A DNA stretch of 64,000 nucleotides from CAWFQB01 sp965277875 (GTDB taxonomy: Bacteria; Armatimonadota; Chthonomonadetes; Chthonomonadales; Chthonomonadaceae), in contig CBDIDV010000002.1 in assembly GCA_965277875.1 (NCBI GenBank), positions 4,712,001-4,776,000 on the forward strand, given 5' to 3'. Shown here piece after piece: positions 8,090 through 16,637 of the stretch (position 1 is its first letter; each line of letters starts with the position of its first letter). The notes beneath the pieces are model-generated. The model had not been told where the DNA came from, did not search any database, and saw only the letters and a list, made by a program, of their open reading frames with translations. Made by a program: the position numbers and the translations under genes.

Positions 8090-10411
8090 TCAGGCCGCAA
8101 TGGGAAACACGACGCACACCTGCGCGCCGCCATCGGGGGCGTTCTCATACGTGATCGTGCCGTGCAGGTCGTACCGGCCCGTGCTGTCAATCAGGCTCAG
8201 GCCCGTGCTGAACACGCGGCGCGGATCGAAACCGGGCGCAAAGCCCCGACCCCTGTCCCCAACTGTCAGGCAGGCCGCGTCGTCCTGTCTGCACAGCGTT
8301 ACCGTGATTTCGCCCTCGCCGTGTTTGAGGGCGTTGCTGACCAGTTCGCTGACCAGCAGCGTGAGCGAAGCGCCGTCCTTGACCGGCATCAAAAAGTCGT
8401 CTGTTTCGTAACGCAGGACGCGTTCGCCTACCGTGGCCTGTAATAGAGGGATCAGCTTTCCCAATATCGCGCTGACCGAGATGCTGTCGGCGTGCGCGTC
8501 GGTCTTTACCTGCTGCGTCAGCAGGTCGTGAATCACTGCAAGCGAGCGTGTGTGCTGGCCCATGCGCTTCAGGGCCGAGACCGGCACGGTGTCGCCGTCC
8601 TCTATCTGCAGTTCGGCGAGCGCGCTGATGATCTGCAGATTGTTTTTGACGCGGTGATGCGTTTCCTGTATGCTGCGGTGCAGGCGGGCATTGAGTTGTT
8701 CGATCTCAGCGGCCCGTTCTTTAAGACGATTTTCGGCTTCGGCCCGCTCGATGATGGCCCATGACCGTTCCGCCACCATCTCGACAAGGGCGATCTCGTG
8801 CGGCGTCCACCTGCGCGGAAGGGCGTTATGCACGGCCATCATGGCGGCGATCTTGCCGTCTTTGATTAAAGCCGTGCAGATGATGGCCTGTATTTGTAGG
8901 ACGCGAAAAGCCGCAAGGTCATCGTCAGGCGTGGCCTCCGCGTCCCTGTCGCAGATCACCAGGGTATGCCCCGTTCGCATCGCGTGGGCGGCGCGCGGGC
9001 CGAACGCGTCCAGTACATAGCTGCCCTCGCTGCTCGGACACTCCCGTGTCCAGTCCTTGTAAATGACAAAGTGGTTGGCGTCCGCGTCCACGGGGGCATA
9101 CGCGCACCGGGACACGTCCAGCGCCTCGCCCAGCATTCGCGTTGCCGTCGCCATGATCTCCATAGGCTCGTGCAGGGCGCGCGTGGCGTCGTTGAGTTCC
9201 ACCAGGAAATTCAAGGCGCGTTCGCGGGCTTTCTGCTCGGTAATGTCAATCGTGATGCCGTCGAAGCGGTACGGGGCGCCGGCCTCGTCGTAGTAGCCGC
9301 GCCCGATGGCGTTGATCCAGCGTGTCCTGCCGTCGGGCGCGACCGTGCGGTACTCGACGTTGTACTGCAAACGCTCGGCCATGCAGCGCGTCACGGCTTT
9401 GCGCGTCGCCTCGCGGTCGTCGGGGTGCAGCAGGGAATAAAACAGCTCGAAGTTGACCGTGGTATCCGGGGACAGAAAGAAGTGTTCGCTGCACGTCTTG
9501 CTCCACACGATGTTGTACAGGGGGAAATCGCAGTAGAACGTGCCAAGCTGGGCGGCGTCAATGGCAAGGGACAGGGCCTCCTTGCTGGCGCGCAGCGCGG
9601 CTTCCGCAGCCCGCTGCTTCTCCTGTGACTCCCTGCGCTCCGCGACCTCCTCGACCAGAACCTCGTTCGCGCGCCGCGCCTGGCTCTGTGACAGCATCAA
9701 CTGTCGGGCCGCGCCCGCGACCGTGGCGAGACTTGTCAGCAGGCGCGCGTCTTCAGGGTCGAAAAGCTGGCCCGCGTCATGCTTGATGGCCCACAATGCG
9801 CCTGCGGGTTCGTTATGGACATGAAACGGCGCGACCAGGCATTCCACGACGGCGGATTGCGCGGGCTGCATGTCAGGCAAATATCTGCCCGGATTTACAA
9901 AAAGCTGCGGCGCGTTAGCGTTCAGGGCGATGCTGCACGGCCCAAAATCGCGCGGCATCGTCTGGTTCAGGAACGGCGCGAACTCTCCGGCCACCGCAAG
10001 CCACCGAAAGCACGACATCTCCTGGCTCTCCGCATCCGTATCCTGTCCCTGTGCCGCGCGCTCCTCCGGGAATTGCCCACTTCGGCTATCTTCTCCAGTA
10101 CCGCCTTTCTCTTCCAGAATGCTGATGCCCGCCGACTGCGCGCGGCACAGGGACAGCACTGTTTCGCACAGGGTTTGCAGCAGCGTCTGCGAACTGGCCG
10201 ACAGTTCGCGGGCGAGGGTCAGCAGCGCGTCAGCCTCGCCTTTATGGTCGGCGGCACGGGCGTCGCGGCGCATCAGGTCATCGGTGGCAAGGATGGCGCT
10301 CAGTTCGGCAAAGGCAGACCGTGCTGCGTTTCGCGCCTGCCCCGGTCGTTCGTGGCTTTGCCCGCTGATCTGTGATGCGACATGTTCGCCCGTTGCTTCA
10401 ACAATGCTCAT
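8090..10411 (-). CDS. Soluble sensor histidine kinase (GAF-PAS-GAF-HisKA_2-HATPase)
   Basis: 773 residues without transmembrane segments, so it senses a cytoplasmic signal. Visible order: GAF-like domain (about 60-240), coiled coil (about 243-280), PAS/PAC domain of PAS_3 type (about 283-400, with YNVEYRTVAPDGRTRWI and a closing DGITIDITEQ), a second GAF-like domain (about 400-560), then a HisKA_2 dimerisation domain with ETHHRVKNNLQ (phospho-acceptor His about 585) and a HATPase domain with the N box ELVSNALKHG near 690 and a G box GDRGRGF. HisKA_2 kinases often act on stand-alone receivers or on general-stress phosphatase systems. No response regulator is adjacent, so it is an orphan here. 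The plus-strand IS982-like element has inserted about 85 bases upstream of its start. Confidence 0.9.
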   Translation of the reverse strand: MSIVEATGEHVASQISGQSHERPGQARNAARSAFAELSAILATDDLMRRDARAADHKGEADALLTLARELSASSQTLLQTLCETVLSLCRAQSAGISILEEKGGTGEDSRSGQFPEERAAQGQDTDAESQEMSCFRWLAVAGEFAPFLNQTMPRDFGPCSIALNANAPQLFVNPGRYLPDMQPAQSAVVECLVAPFHVHNEPAGALWAIKHDAGQLFDPEDARLLTSLATVAGAARQLMLSQSQARRANEVLVEEVAERRESQEKQRAAEAALRASKEALSLAIDAAQLGTFYCDFPLYNIVWSKTCSEHFFLSPDTTVNFELFYSLLHPDDREATRKAVTRCMAERLQYNVEYRTVAPDGRTRWINAIGRGYYDEAGAPYRFDGITIDITEQKARERALNFLVELNDATRALHEPMEIMATATRMLGEALDVSRCAYAPVDADANHFVIYKDWTRECPSSEGSYVLDAFGPRAAHAMRTGHTLVICDRDAEATPDDDLAAFRVLQIQAIICTALIKDGKIAAMMAVHNALPRRWTPHEIALVEMVAERSWAIIERAEAENRLKERAAEIEQLNARLHRSIQETHHRVKNNLQIISALAELQIEDGDTVPVSALKRMGQHTRSLAVIHDLLTQQVKTDAHADSISVSAILGKLIPLLQATVGERVLRYETDDFLMPVKDGASLTLLVSELVSNALKHGEGEITVTLCRQDDAACLTVGDRGRGFAPGFDPRRVFSTGLSLIDSTGRYDLHGTITYENAPDGGAQVCVVFPIAA

Positions 10412-10501
10412 AATGTGCTGACCTTCAGCGTGACCGTCGGCGAACGCTCCGAACCGCAGGAGAGCGAATACCGCAGCGTGTACCAGGAATAAATACTAAT
10501 A

Positions 10502-11515
10502 GGGCCTTGTGCTAGTTAGGGCCTCGGTTTATAGAGTGTGCCTCCGAAACGTACAGACGTTTATCGCCAAACAAACCCTGTACTTCTCGGAGGACACACA
10601 AGATGATAACGCATTTTGACGACTTCTGCCTATGGGTGTATGTCGTTGTGGACGAAATCTGGCAAACACTCGCGCCCTACTTCGCGCATCCTGGCCCTAC
10701 CTCGGTGTGCAGCGACAGCGAACTGCTCACCCTCGCCCTTGTAGGCGAGTGCCGAGGGTGGGACAAAGAGACCGACATGCTGCACGAGTGGCAGGCGTAC
10801 CGGCATTTGTTTCCGCATCTGCCCGAACGCAGCCGCTTCAACCGCCGACGCAGGCATCTGTGGCTGGCCTTCAACCTGATACGTCAGGCCCTGTTGCGTC
10901 TCTTAGATGTCGCCCAAGATCGGCAGTGCCTGCTCGACAGTTTGCCGGTTGCGGTCGTCGGCTTCCATCTGGCTCCGCAGGCAAGCCGCGCGTGGAAAGA
11001 ACACGGCGCGACGTTCGGACGCGTGAGTTCCAAGAAGATTACTATCTTCGGCTACAAACTGCACCTGTTGTTGGCTGTGAACGGAACCATCCTCGACTTT
11101 GAACTCGCGCCTGCCAACGAAAGCGACTTGGCCGTCGGCGAAGAACTGCTGTCGGCTTATTCTGACCTGCTGGCGATGGGCGACAAAGGCTACATCAGCC
11201 AGGAAGCGCAGGAGCAATGCACGACGCGCCATGTGCGCCTGCTTACCCTGCCGCGCAGGAACCAGAAACAGCAGGTGTCGCGTCAGGAACAACGCCGCTT
11301 CAACCGACTGCGGCAGATCATCGAGACGGTGAACGGACAACTGACGCAACAGTTCAACGTGGAAACCAACCACGCACGTAGTTTCTGGGGACTGTGTACG
11401 CGTTTGTACACCAAGATCACGGCTCATACGCTGTGCATCTACATCAACCGCTTGCTCGGCAAGGCAGAGTTCTTGCAGATCAAGGCACTGGCCTTCCCTA
11501 ACTAGCACAAGGCCC
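10502..11515 (+). mobile_element. IS982-family insertion sequence, apparently intact
   Basis: A 1014-bp element with perfect 20-bp terminal inverted repeats beginning GGGCCTTGTGCT (left 10502-10521, right 11496-11515). It is flanked on both sides by the direct repeat TAATA (10497-10501 and 11516-11520), which is the expected target-site duplication. It contains a single transposase gene. Clean ends and an open transposase suggest recent insertion and possible activity. Confidence 0.88.
10603..11505 (+). CDS. IS982-family transposase
   Basis: 300 residues, the usual length for the family. The N-terminal FDDFCLWVYVVVDEIW, the SDSELLTLALVGE segment, the catalytic-core LLDSLPV, the K-x-x-x-F-G-Y-K-L-H stretch and the DKGYIS motif with the following helix match IS982-type DDE transposases. 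The C-terminal NGQLTQQFNVETNHARSFWGLCTRLYTKITAHTL is also typical. The ATG follows a purine-rich TCTCGGAGG site. The stop codon lies inside the right inverted repeat, as in other compact insertion sequences. It catalyses cut-and-paste movement of the element. Confidence 0.9.
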   Translation: MITHFDDFCLWVYVVVDEIWQTLAPYFAHPGPTSVCSDSELLTLALVGECRGWDKETDMLHEWQAYRHLFPHLPERSRFNRRRRHLWLAFNLIRQALLRLLDVAQDRQCLLDSLPVAVVGFHLAPQASRAWKEHGATFGRVSSKKITIFGYKLHLLLAVNGTILDFELAPANESDLAVGEELLSAYSDLLAMGDKGYISQEAQEQCTTRHVRLLTLPRRNQKQQVSRQEQRRFNRLRQIIETVNGQLTQQFNVETNHARSFWGLCTRLYTKITAHTLCIYINRLLGKAEFLQIKALAFPN

Positions 11516-11520
11516 TAATA

Positions 11521-12048
11521 GTGGATACGAAAGAGAAGATGCCAGTAGTGTTGTTTCTACAACGTAACAGGGCCGGGGAACTTTCTCCCCTCGGTACGGT
11601 ATTAAAGTCAAGCGTCTTAAAAAGGCTCGCCATGACAAATCTTGTCGTTGTAATGTCGTTTCGCTGCCTTCTCTACTCTATTCTCTATCAGAACGGAACC
11701 AGAACGAATTCAAGGCAGCGCACAATTGAGACGGGCGTACACCGACACGGACGCAGATGTGTAACGAAGATCAAAAACGGAATTGATAATCCAGGTTGTA
11801 TGTAGCTTGTTCTACGGTCGAGAAACCAAAATGTTTGTCGAGACGCCCCGGCCTGTTTATTTATCGGCGGCAGACATCATTGCCTGCTGTTGAGCTTTCC
11901 TGTCAATCATCGGAAGATAAACACGAAAAGACGAATGCAGCAAAGGATGAATGCAGAAACTTGGATAAGAGACGGTTCGGAAGAATCGCCGAAAGTCGGT
12001 TAGCAGAGGTTTGAAAGACGTTCCCTGTCGGGAAGCGGTGAAAGGTTT
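11521..12048. other. Gene-free spacer downstream of the IS
   Basis: 528 bases between the IS982-like element and the SDR gene. No protein with a recognisable family or ribosome-binding site was found and base composition drops compared with the neighbours. It probably contains the promoter of the SDR gene and sequence displaced by the insertion; no clear -35/-10 pair stands out. Confidence 0.4.
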
Positions 12049-12966
12049 ATGATGGCAAGTCAGGATTTGAGCGGAAAAGTCGTAGTGATTACGGGCGCGT
12101 CCAGCGGGTTCGGCAAGGGAACCGCGTTGCAGCTCGCCAAAGGCGGCGCGTTTGTGGTTCTGGCGGCGCGGCGCGAGGAACTGCTGGAAGAACTGGCCGT
12201 GGAGTGCCGCGCGCAGGGCGGGCAGGCGCTGGCCGTCCACACGGACGTAAGCAAGCAGGCCGATGTCGCCAATCTCGCGCAGCAGGCGGTCGGGGCCTTC
12301 GGGCGCATAGATGTTTGGATCAACAACGCGGGCAGCGGGGCCATCGGGCTATTCGAGGACGTGCCGCTGGAAAAGCATATTGCAGTGATCGCCACCGACC
12401 TGCACGGCCAGATTTACGGCAGCTACTATGCCCTGCAGCAGTTCCATCGGCAGCCGGACGGCGGCATACTTATCAACGTCGCGTCCGTCCTGGGCAAAGT
12501 GCCTGCGCCGTTTTTCGCGTCTTATGCCGCCGCCAAGCACGGCGTCGTGGGCCTGAGCGCGGCCCTGCGGCAGGAACTCGATGTCAACAAGATCACGAAC
12601 ATTCGCGTTTGTACCGTGATGCCGACCTCGATGGACACGCCGTTCTTCCAGCACGCGGCGGATTACACGGGCCATACCCTGGTTCCCATTCCGCCGGTCT
12701 ATGAGCCGGAACAGGTCATCAATGCGCTTGTCAGCCTCGTCACCGATCCCAAAGACGAGGTTGCCGTGGGCGGGGCGGGCGGGGCGACCGCGATCCTGAT
12801 GCACAACCTGTTCCCCGGCCTGACCGAACACATGATGGCGAAAGTAACACAGAAATCCCTCGAATCCGCTGATCCCGCCCAGGACACGCCCGGCAACGTC
12901 GGGCAGACGTCACCCATCGGCACGACTATCAGCGGCGGCCAGAAGAGTGGCGAGCCAATCCGCTGA
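12049..12966 (+). CDS. Short-chain dehydrogenase/reductase (classical SDR)
   Basis: 305 residues with all classical SDR landmarks: cofactor loop TGASSGFG (15-22), NNAG (92-95), catalytic Ser146 (NVASV) and the Y-x-x-x-K pair Tyr159/Lys163. The Arg-Arg after the second strand (LAARREELLEEL) favours NADP(H). The last 60 residues extend past the Rossmann core and are poor in secondary-structure signals. The substrate is unknown; relatives are often annotated as stress-associated oxidoreductases. The ATG-ATG start is preceded by GTGAAAGG. The gene stands alone and ends at a good intrinsic terminator. Confidence 0.88.
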   Translation: MMASQDLSGKVVVITGASSGFGKGTALQLAKGGAFVVLAARREELLEELAVECRAQGGQALAVHTDVSKQADVANLAQQAVGAFGRIDVWINNAGSGAIGLFEDVPLEKHIAVIATDLHGQIYGSYYALQQFHRQPDGGILINVASVLGKVPAPFFASYAAAKHGVVGLSAALRQELDVNKITNIRVCTVMPTSMDTPFFQHAADYTGHTLVPIPPVYEPEQVINALVSLVTDPKDEVAVGGAGGATAILMHNLFPGLTEHMMAKVTQKSLESADPAQDTPGNVGQTSPIGTTISGGQKSGEPIR

Positions 12967-12994
12967 GAAGAAAGCGCGAAAATCAATAACACAA

Positions 12995-13033
12995 AACATT
13001 GGACAGGGGATTGTTCCCCTGCCCGATGTTTTT
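12995..13033 (+). terminator. Intrinsic terminator of the SDR gene
   Basis: AACATTGGACAGGGGA pairs with TTCCCCTGCCCGATGTT around a TTG loop (two imperfect pairs) and is followed by a short T run, 28 bases after the stop codon. Confidence 0.65.
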
Positions 13034-13159
13034 GCCTGAACGCGCTTTGATAACGCTTCTGATACTTTTTATACACTGCGCGTCCACTTGGCCGCGCCGG
13101 TTCGAGCGTATCCGGGATGCTGTTCGGCGCGGCAGTTGCCTTCAGGCCGCGCGGTCAGA

Positions 13160-13651
13160 CTACTGCGCCTTCTTGTTGATGTTGGCTTCGGCCAGCTTGG
13201 TCAGCTTGGCGTCTGTCTCTTTTTCTTCGTTGAGCGTGGTCTGGAGCAGGGCGGCAGCCTCGGTCTCGCCCAGTTGTTTGGCATACGCGAGTACGCTGCC
13301 ATAGCCCGCCATCTCATAATGCTCGACGTGCTGCGCCTGCGACAGAATGCCCGCGTCCATCACTTCGGGGTGCGCGTCCTCGGCCATCAATTCTTTGGCC
13401 TCTTCCTGAATGCCGTGCATCCCCTTGCACAGTTTGCCGGTCGGCTTTTCGCCCAGCTTCTGGAAGATCTGCTCCAGGCGCTGCACCTGATTTTTGGTCT
13501 GCTCCAGATGCTCGGTAAACGCGGCCTTCAGTTCGGGGCTGGTGGCTTTGGCGGTCATCTTGGGCAGACCCTGCAAAATCTGGTTTTCGCAGCTATAGAT
13601 GTCTTTGAGTTCTTCGATGTACAGGTCTTTGAGTGTGGCAAGCTCGGCCAT
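13160..13651 (-). CDS. DUF892 (YciE/YciF-type) ferritin-like protein
   Basis: 163 residues from the ATG at 13649-13651, chosen because GGGAGA lies nine bases before it; a start 33 bases further upstream is less well placed. The sequence is an all-helical four-helix bundle with the family's N-terminal LKDLYIEELKDIYSCENQ, the E-x-x-K-x-Q-V-x-R-L-E helix, the HVEHYEMAGYGS segment and a closing L-x-x-T-L-x-E-E-K helix. The Glu and His residues in these helices match the di-iron ligands of YciF-like proteins. Members are induced by stress and bind iron; a protective role is inferred. An 8-bp inverted repeat upstream (13686-13710) could be an operator. Confidence 0.85.
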   Translation of the reverse strand: MAELATLKDLYIEELKDIYSCENQILQGLPKMTAKATSPELKAAFTEHLEQTKNQVQRLEQIFQKLGEKPTGKLCKGMHGIQEEAKELMAEDAHPEVMDAGILSQAQHVEHYEMAGYGSVLAYAKQLGETEAAALLQTTLNEEKETDAKLTKLAEANINKKAQ

Positions 13652-13685
13652 GATGGTGTTCTCCCTTGAAACATTTGCATTCAAA

Positions 13686-13710
13686 ACATTCTTACTGCAA
13701 ACAAGAATGT
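13686..13710 (-). promoter_or_regulatory. Possible operator palindrome upstream of the DUF892 gene
   Basis: ACATTCTT and AAGAATGT form a perfect inverted repeat with a nine-base spacer, 35-60 bases before the start codon. Position and symmetry suit a dimeric repressor site, but a stem-loop in the leader is equally possible. Confidence 0.3.
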
Positions 13711-13830
13711 AGAGTTGGTTCCGACGACGTATTTTGTCGTTCAGCGTGGTATTGCAATGTCTTTTACGGGGAAAACAGGCGCGAGTTGGGGAGCGGGCAT
13801 AAAATTAGCAATGTGGCTAACTTCATACCG

Positions 13831-14286
13831 TTATGTAAGCGGCGGGTTGTACTCAAGAAGGTATACGCCCTGTTCGGCTTTGTAACAGGCGAGGCGACCG
13901 GGCAGGCAGCAGGCGACAGCGGTGCGGTCCTCCATGATGAGCGTGTCCAGCGCCTCCCTGAGCGGCATCTCGCGCTGATCCAAATCCGAGACTGGCGAGA
14001 TGAGATAGCACGCCGGGCCGGCCCCTTTGCGCTTTAGCATCGCCTCCAAAGGCTCCGGGAACTGTTCGCGGCCCGTTATGCGCGTTGCGCGCGACTCGAC
14101 GACACTAAGAGTATGATAAAACGTTCTCAAGATTTTCCAGCGACGTTTTGGGTTCGCCAGAAAGAGCAGATACCGCTCCTGCTTTTCCGGCACGATGAAC
14201 GCGCGAACAAACGCCTCTTCTTGCAGTATGTCCATATTTGTTTCGCTCGCCCGATTGGACGGATCATCAGGCGTTAATCGTGCCAT
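13831..14286 (-). CDS. Conserved uncharacterised protein, third gene of Sel1 operon
   Basis: Up to 151 residues. The start at 14286 overlaps the preceding gene by 20 bases; an internal ATG at 14235 (MDILQEEAFVRAF) would give 134 residues and lies nearer the part that looks conserved. The core reads AFIVPEKQERYLLFLANPKRRWKIL, then CYLISPVSDLDQREMPL and a closing CCLPGRLACYKAE. Similar sequences occur singly in many environmental genomes without an assigned function. No signal peptide or transmembrane helix is visible, so it is probably cytoplasmic. Overlap with the upstream gene suggests translational coupling. Confidence 0.65.
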   Translation of the reverse strand: MARLTPDDPSNRASETNMDILQEEAFVRAFIVPEKQERYLLFLANPKRRWKILRTFYHTLSVVESRATRITGREQFPEPLEAMLKRKGAGPACYLISPVSDLDQREMPLREALDTLIMEDRTAVACCLPGRLACYKAEQGVYLLEYNPPLT

Positions 14287-14461
14287 TGTGATCGCCCGCC
14301 GTGAGTTTTCGAATCACTGCGTTAGCCTTCTTCATATCCTTACACGGAATATGGATTTTGTCTTTGCCTGTCCGCGCGTTTGTAACAATGGGCGTACCTG
14401 CCGCCGAGGTAATCGTCCAAAACTTGCGCCCCGCGCTTTCAGGTATTTCGTAAGTCGCCAT
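14267..14461 (-). CDS. Small uncharacterised protein (64 aa), second gene of Sel1 operon
   Basis: 64 residues, MATYEIPESAGRKFWTI onwards, with a basic central part (GKDKIHIPCKDMKKANAVIRKL). The composition and the predicted strand-strand-helix pattern suggest a small folded domain, but I do not recognise a family. Its ATG lies 23 bases inside the 3' end of the Sel1-repeat gene and its own 3' end overlaps the next gene, so the three are almost certainly one transcript with coupled translation. No independent ribosome-binding site is visible, consistent with coupling. Confidence 0.55.
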   Translation of the reverse strand: MATYEIPESAGRKFWTITSAAGTPIVTNARTGKDKIHIPCKDMKKANAVIRKLTAGDHNGTINA

Positions 14462-15092
14462 TTGAGTTTTGTTTCGCTTTCTCTATACGGAAACCTTCCG
14501 CTTCAAGCAGGGCGGATTCTTCTGTTGCTCCCGCGTGTCCCTGCGCCGCCGCTCTACTCAGCCACTGCTGCGCCCAACGACGGTTTTTGGCGACCCCAAC
14601 GCCATATTGGTAGCACTGCCCCAGATTGTACTGCGACTTGGCTTCCCCACGCGCAGCCGCATACCGCAGCCACGCGATGCCGTCCGGTTTGTTCTGCGCC
14701 GCGCCTTCGCCCGCAAGCAGCATCAGGCCCAGATTGCAGGCGGCCCACAAATCCCCCTGCCTTGCGGCCCGTTCATACAGCGCAACGGCCCTGGCAGCAT
14801 CGGCTTTCACGCCCCGGCCCATTGCATAGCTGATGGCGAGATTACAAAGCGCGATGGTATGCCCCTGCTCTCCCGCCCGTGCATACCAGGCGTTCGCCTC
14901 CTGTATGTCCCTTGTGACGCCTAGGCCTTTATGGTAACAGAAACCGACAAGGTTCATGCAGTGCGGGTGTCCGTTCTGCGCCGCTTCCAGCAGCAGCGGG
15001 AACGCTTTACAATAGTTTTTGCGCGTACCGCTGCCGTAGAACAGATCTTGTCCAGCCTTCGATCCCCAGTATTCCTGTTGCGATTTTTGCAT
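14439..15092 (-). CDS. Sel1-like repeat protein
   Basis: 217 residues with about four Sel1 (SLR) repeats of 36 residues: the diagnostic pattern A-x-x-x-x-x-x-L-G-x-x-Y-x-x-G-x-G-V followed by A-x-x-W-Y-x-x-A-A-x-Q-G-x is seen in MNLVGFCYHKGLGVTRD, LCNLAISYAMGRGVKAD, ACNLGLMLLAGEGAAQN and QYNLGQCYQYGVGVAKN. Such alpha-helical solenoids serve as protein-binding platforms, often in signalling or secretion. No signal peptide is present, so it is probably cytoplasmic. It heads a three-gene operon with two small uncharacterised proteins that overlap end to end. Confidence 0.8.
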   Translation of the reverse strand: MQKSQQEYWGSKAGQDLFYGSGTRKNYCKAFPLLLEAAQNGHPHCMNLVGFCYHKGLGVTRDIQEANAWYARAGEQGHTIALCNLAISYAMGRGVKADAARAVALYERAARQGDLWAACNLGLMLLAGEGAAQNKPDGIAWLRYAAARGEAKSQYNLGQCYQYGVGVAKNRRWAQQWLSRAAAQGHAGATEESALLEAEGFRIEKAKQNSNGDLRNT

Positions 15093-15141
15093 GATCGTTT
15101 TCTTTGCGGCTGCGACTTTGTTTTACCGTTCTACCCGGTCT

Positions 15142-16419
15142 TCAGTCGCGCACTGCCGCCGATACCATTTCGAGGACGCGGCGCAGGCCGTCGTCGCCGC
15201 CCATGCTGCCCTCGTTGAAGGGGGTGCGCGGGATTGGTTTCCAGTTGTCGCGGGACGTGTCGGGTGTAAAGGTGAGCGGGATGCCTGTCAGGGCCGGGTC
15301 GTACTGGCCGTTGTTGCCGCCCAATTTGTAGATCACAATGTCGAGGGAGGGGACGACGAAGATGCCGAAGCCGCCCGCGCCGGATTTATAATAGGCATCG
15401 CGGGGCGCGCCCGCCACATGGCCGTCGCGGTTGTTCTCGAACATTAAACTGAACGGCGTGTGCGGGTTGTAGGGCAAGGGTTGATTACACTTTGCCACAT
15501 AGTCGGCGGGAACCAACTGCTGACCGTTCCAGCGTCCGTCGTGCAGCAGGCAGTAGCCCAGTCGCAGGGCGTCGGTAGCGTGAACCGCGATGCTGCCGGC
15601 CCCGTTCGCATGGGGCATGGTGTAATCGCCCCGGTGCAGGCAGTACGCCCACGGCCCCCAGCCCATCGGCTTTGCCAGCCGTTCGTTGATATAGTCCTGC
15701 AACTCCATGCCCGTGACATGGCGCAATACCATGCTTGCAATGTGCGGGGCGGGCGAGGAATACGAGTAGCCGCCGCCGGGCGCGATCCATAGCGGCGTGT
15801 GCAGCGAACTGCCATCTACGTCGCGGATGTCCTGACCGGGTACAGGCTGCAAACCGACGACCTGCCCGTTGGTTACACCCGGACTGCCGCCCTCGCCATG
15901 AAAGCCCGCCGACATGCACAACAGTTGGCCGAGCGTGATGTCGGCCTCGCGCACGTCGCGCAAAGGGAACGCTTCGGGCAGAAATGCGGGCGTAAACACC
16001 TTCTGATCCAGGCCGTCGGGTATTTTGTCGTGGAACTCGCGGAGCATGATGCCGCAGGCCACGCTGGTATACGCCTTGCCGGTCGAGGCCATATCGGGGT
16101 TGGCGTCCCGCGCCGCGCGGCCATAGTATCTCTCGTACACCAGGTAGCCGTGCCGGACGACAAGCAGGCCGCCGTTCTGACTGCACCGCTGCGTATAGTC
16201 GAACGCCTGTTCCAGGCGGGGCAGATCCATGCCGGCCAGTCGGCGTATCTGCGCCGCGTCCTTCAGCGTCCGCCACCCGCCCTTACTATCCGGCGGCGGA
16301 AAATATTCGGCAGGTTTCGCCTTCGCTGTTGTCCGCGCTGAGGTGAGCAACAGCAAAAGCGAACATACTGCCATAAGTCGCAGGCAGGCAGGGGTCGGAG
16401 TAATTTTAGGTGTCAGCAT
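15142..16419 (-). CDS. Exported serine beta-lactamase-like hydrolase
   Basis: 425 residues from the ATG at 16417-16419; reading further upstream would run into the hairpin repeats at 16447-16594, so that extension is rejected. Residues 11-27 form a signal peptide or membrane anchor. The class C beta-lactamase/penicillin-binding fold is marked by S-x-x-K at Ser112-Thr-Gly-Lys115 and a later GYSYSSPAPH segment in the position of the Y-x-N motif. The KSGAGGFGIFVVPSLD stretch corresponds to the K-T/S-G end of the site. Most chromosomal members in environmental bacteria are esterases or peptidases, not antibiotic-resistance enzymes, and this is the more likely role here. Confidence 0.82.
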   Translation of the reverse strand: MLTPKITPTPACLRLMAVCSLLLLLTSARTTAKAKPAEYFPPPDSKGGWRTLKDAAQIRRLAGMDLPRLEQAFDYTQRCSQNGGLLVVRHGYLVYERYYGRAARDANPDMASTGKAYTSVACGIMLREFHDKIPDGLDQKVFTPAFLPEAFPLRDVREADITLGQLLCMSAGFHGEGGSPGVTNGQVVGLQPVPGQDIRDVDGSSLHTPLWIAPGGGYSYSSPAPHIASMVLRHVTGMELQDYINERLAKPMGWGPWAYCLHRGDYTMPHANGAGSIAVHATDALRLGYCLLHDGRWNGQQLVPADYVAKCNQPLPYNPHTPFSLMFENNRDGHVAGAPRDAYYKSGAGGFGIFVVPSLDIVIYKLGGNNGQYDPALTGIPLTFTPDTSRDNWKPIPRTPFNEGSMGGDDGLRRVLEMVSAAVRD

Positions 16420-16446
16420 TGCAGGCTTTCTTTGTTGGCTGCATGA

Positions 16447-16514
16447 AGCCGGGTACAAAGAACGTACCCGTCTCGGAGTCGCTGCGCGACAAGCGTCCTC
16501 ACGGACGCGATGCA
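16447..16514 (-). repeat. Triple-hairpin repeat, copy A
   Basis: Minus-orientation copy of a repeat of about 68 bp. Read on the minus strand it forms three successive hairpins: GCGTCC/GGACGC, GTCGC/GCGAC and GGGTAC/GTACCC (loop GTTCTTT). It lies between the beta-lactamase-like gene and the zinc-ribbon SDR gene and faces copy B. Confidence 0.75.
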
Positions 16515-16534
16515 CTTGTGTACTCACGGCATTC

Positions 16535-16594
16535 ACGTCCAGAGGACGTTCGGTGCAAAGCACCTCCAAGACGGGTACGTTCTTTGTACCCGGC
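16535..16594 (+). repeat. Triple-hairpin repeat, copy B
   Basis: Plus-orientation copy, 20 bases from copy A and inverted relative to it. The first two hairpins differ in sequence yet still pair: ACGTCC/GGACGT and GGTGC/GCACC; the third (GGGTAC/GTACCC) is identical to the other copies. Confidence 0.72.
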
Positions 16595-16637
16595 TCTCCT
16601 CCGCACATCCACCACTTTATATGTTTACCAAATATAT

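Noticed and set aside
10415..10492. Protein-like 25-codon stretch ending in GERSEPQESEYRSVYQE before the IS
   Set aside because: Could be the tail of a gene destroyed by insertion, but it is too short to support and no matching remnant appears after the IS.
11521..11805. 94-codon plus-strand frame directly after the IS982-like element
   Set aside because: No ribosome-binding site, no recognisable motif, and it starts within three bases of the target duplication; composition looks non-coding.
16420..16608. N-terminal extension of the beta-lactamase-like protein by 63 codons
   Set aside because: The added sequence is the inverted pair of triple-hairpin repeats; the internal ATG at 16419 precedes a proper signal peptide.
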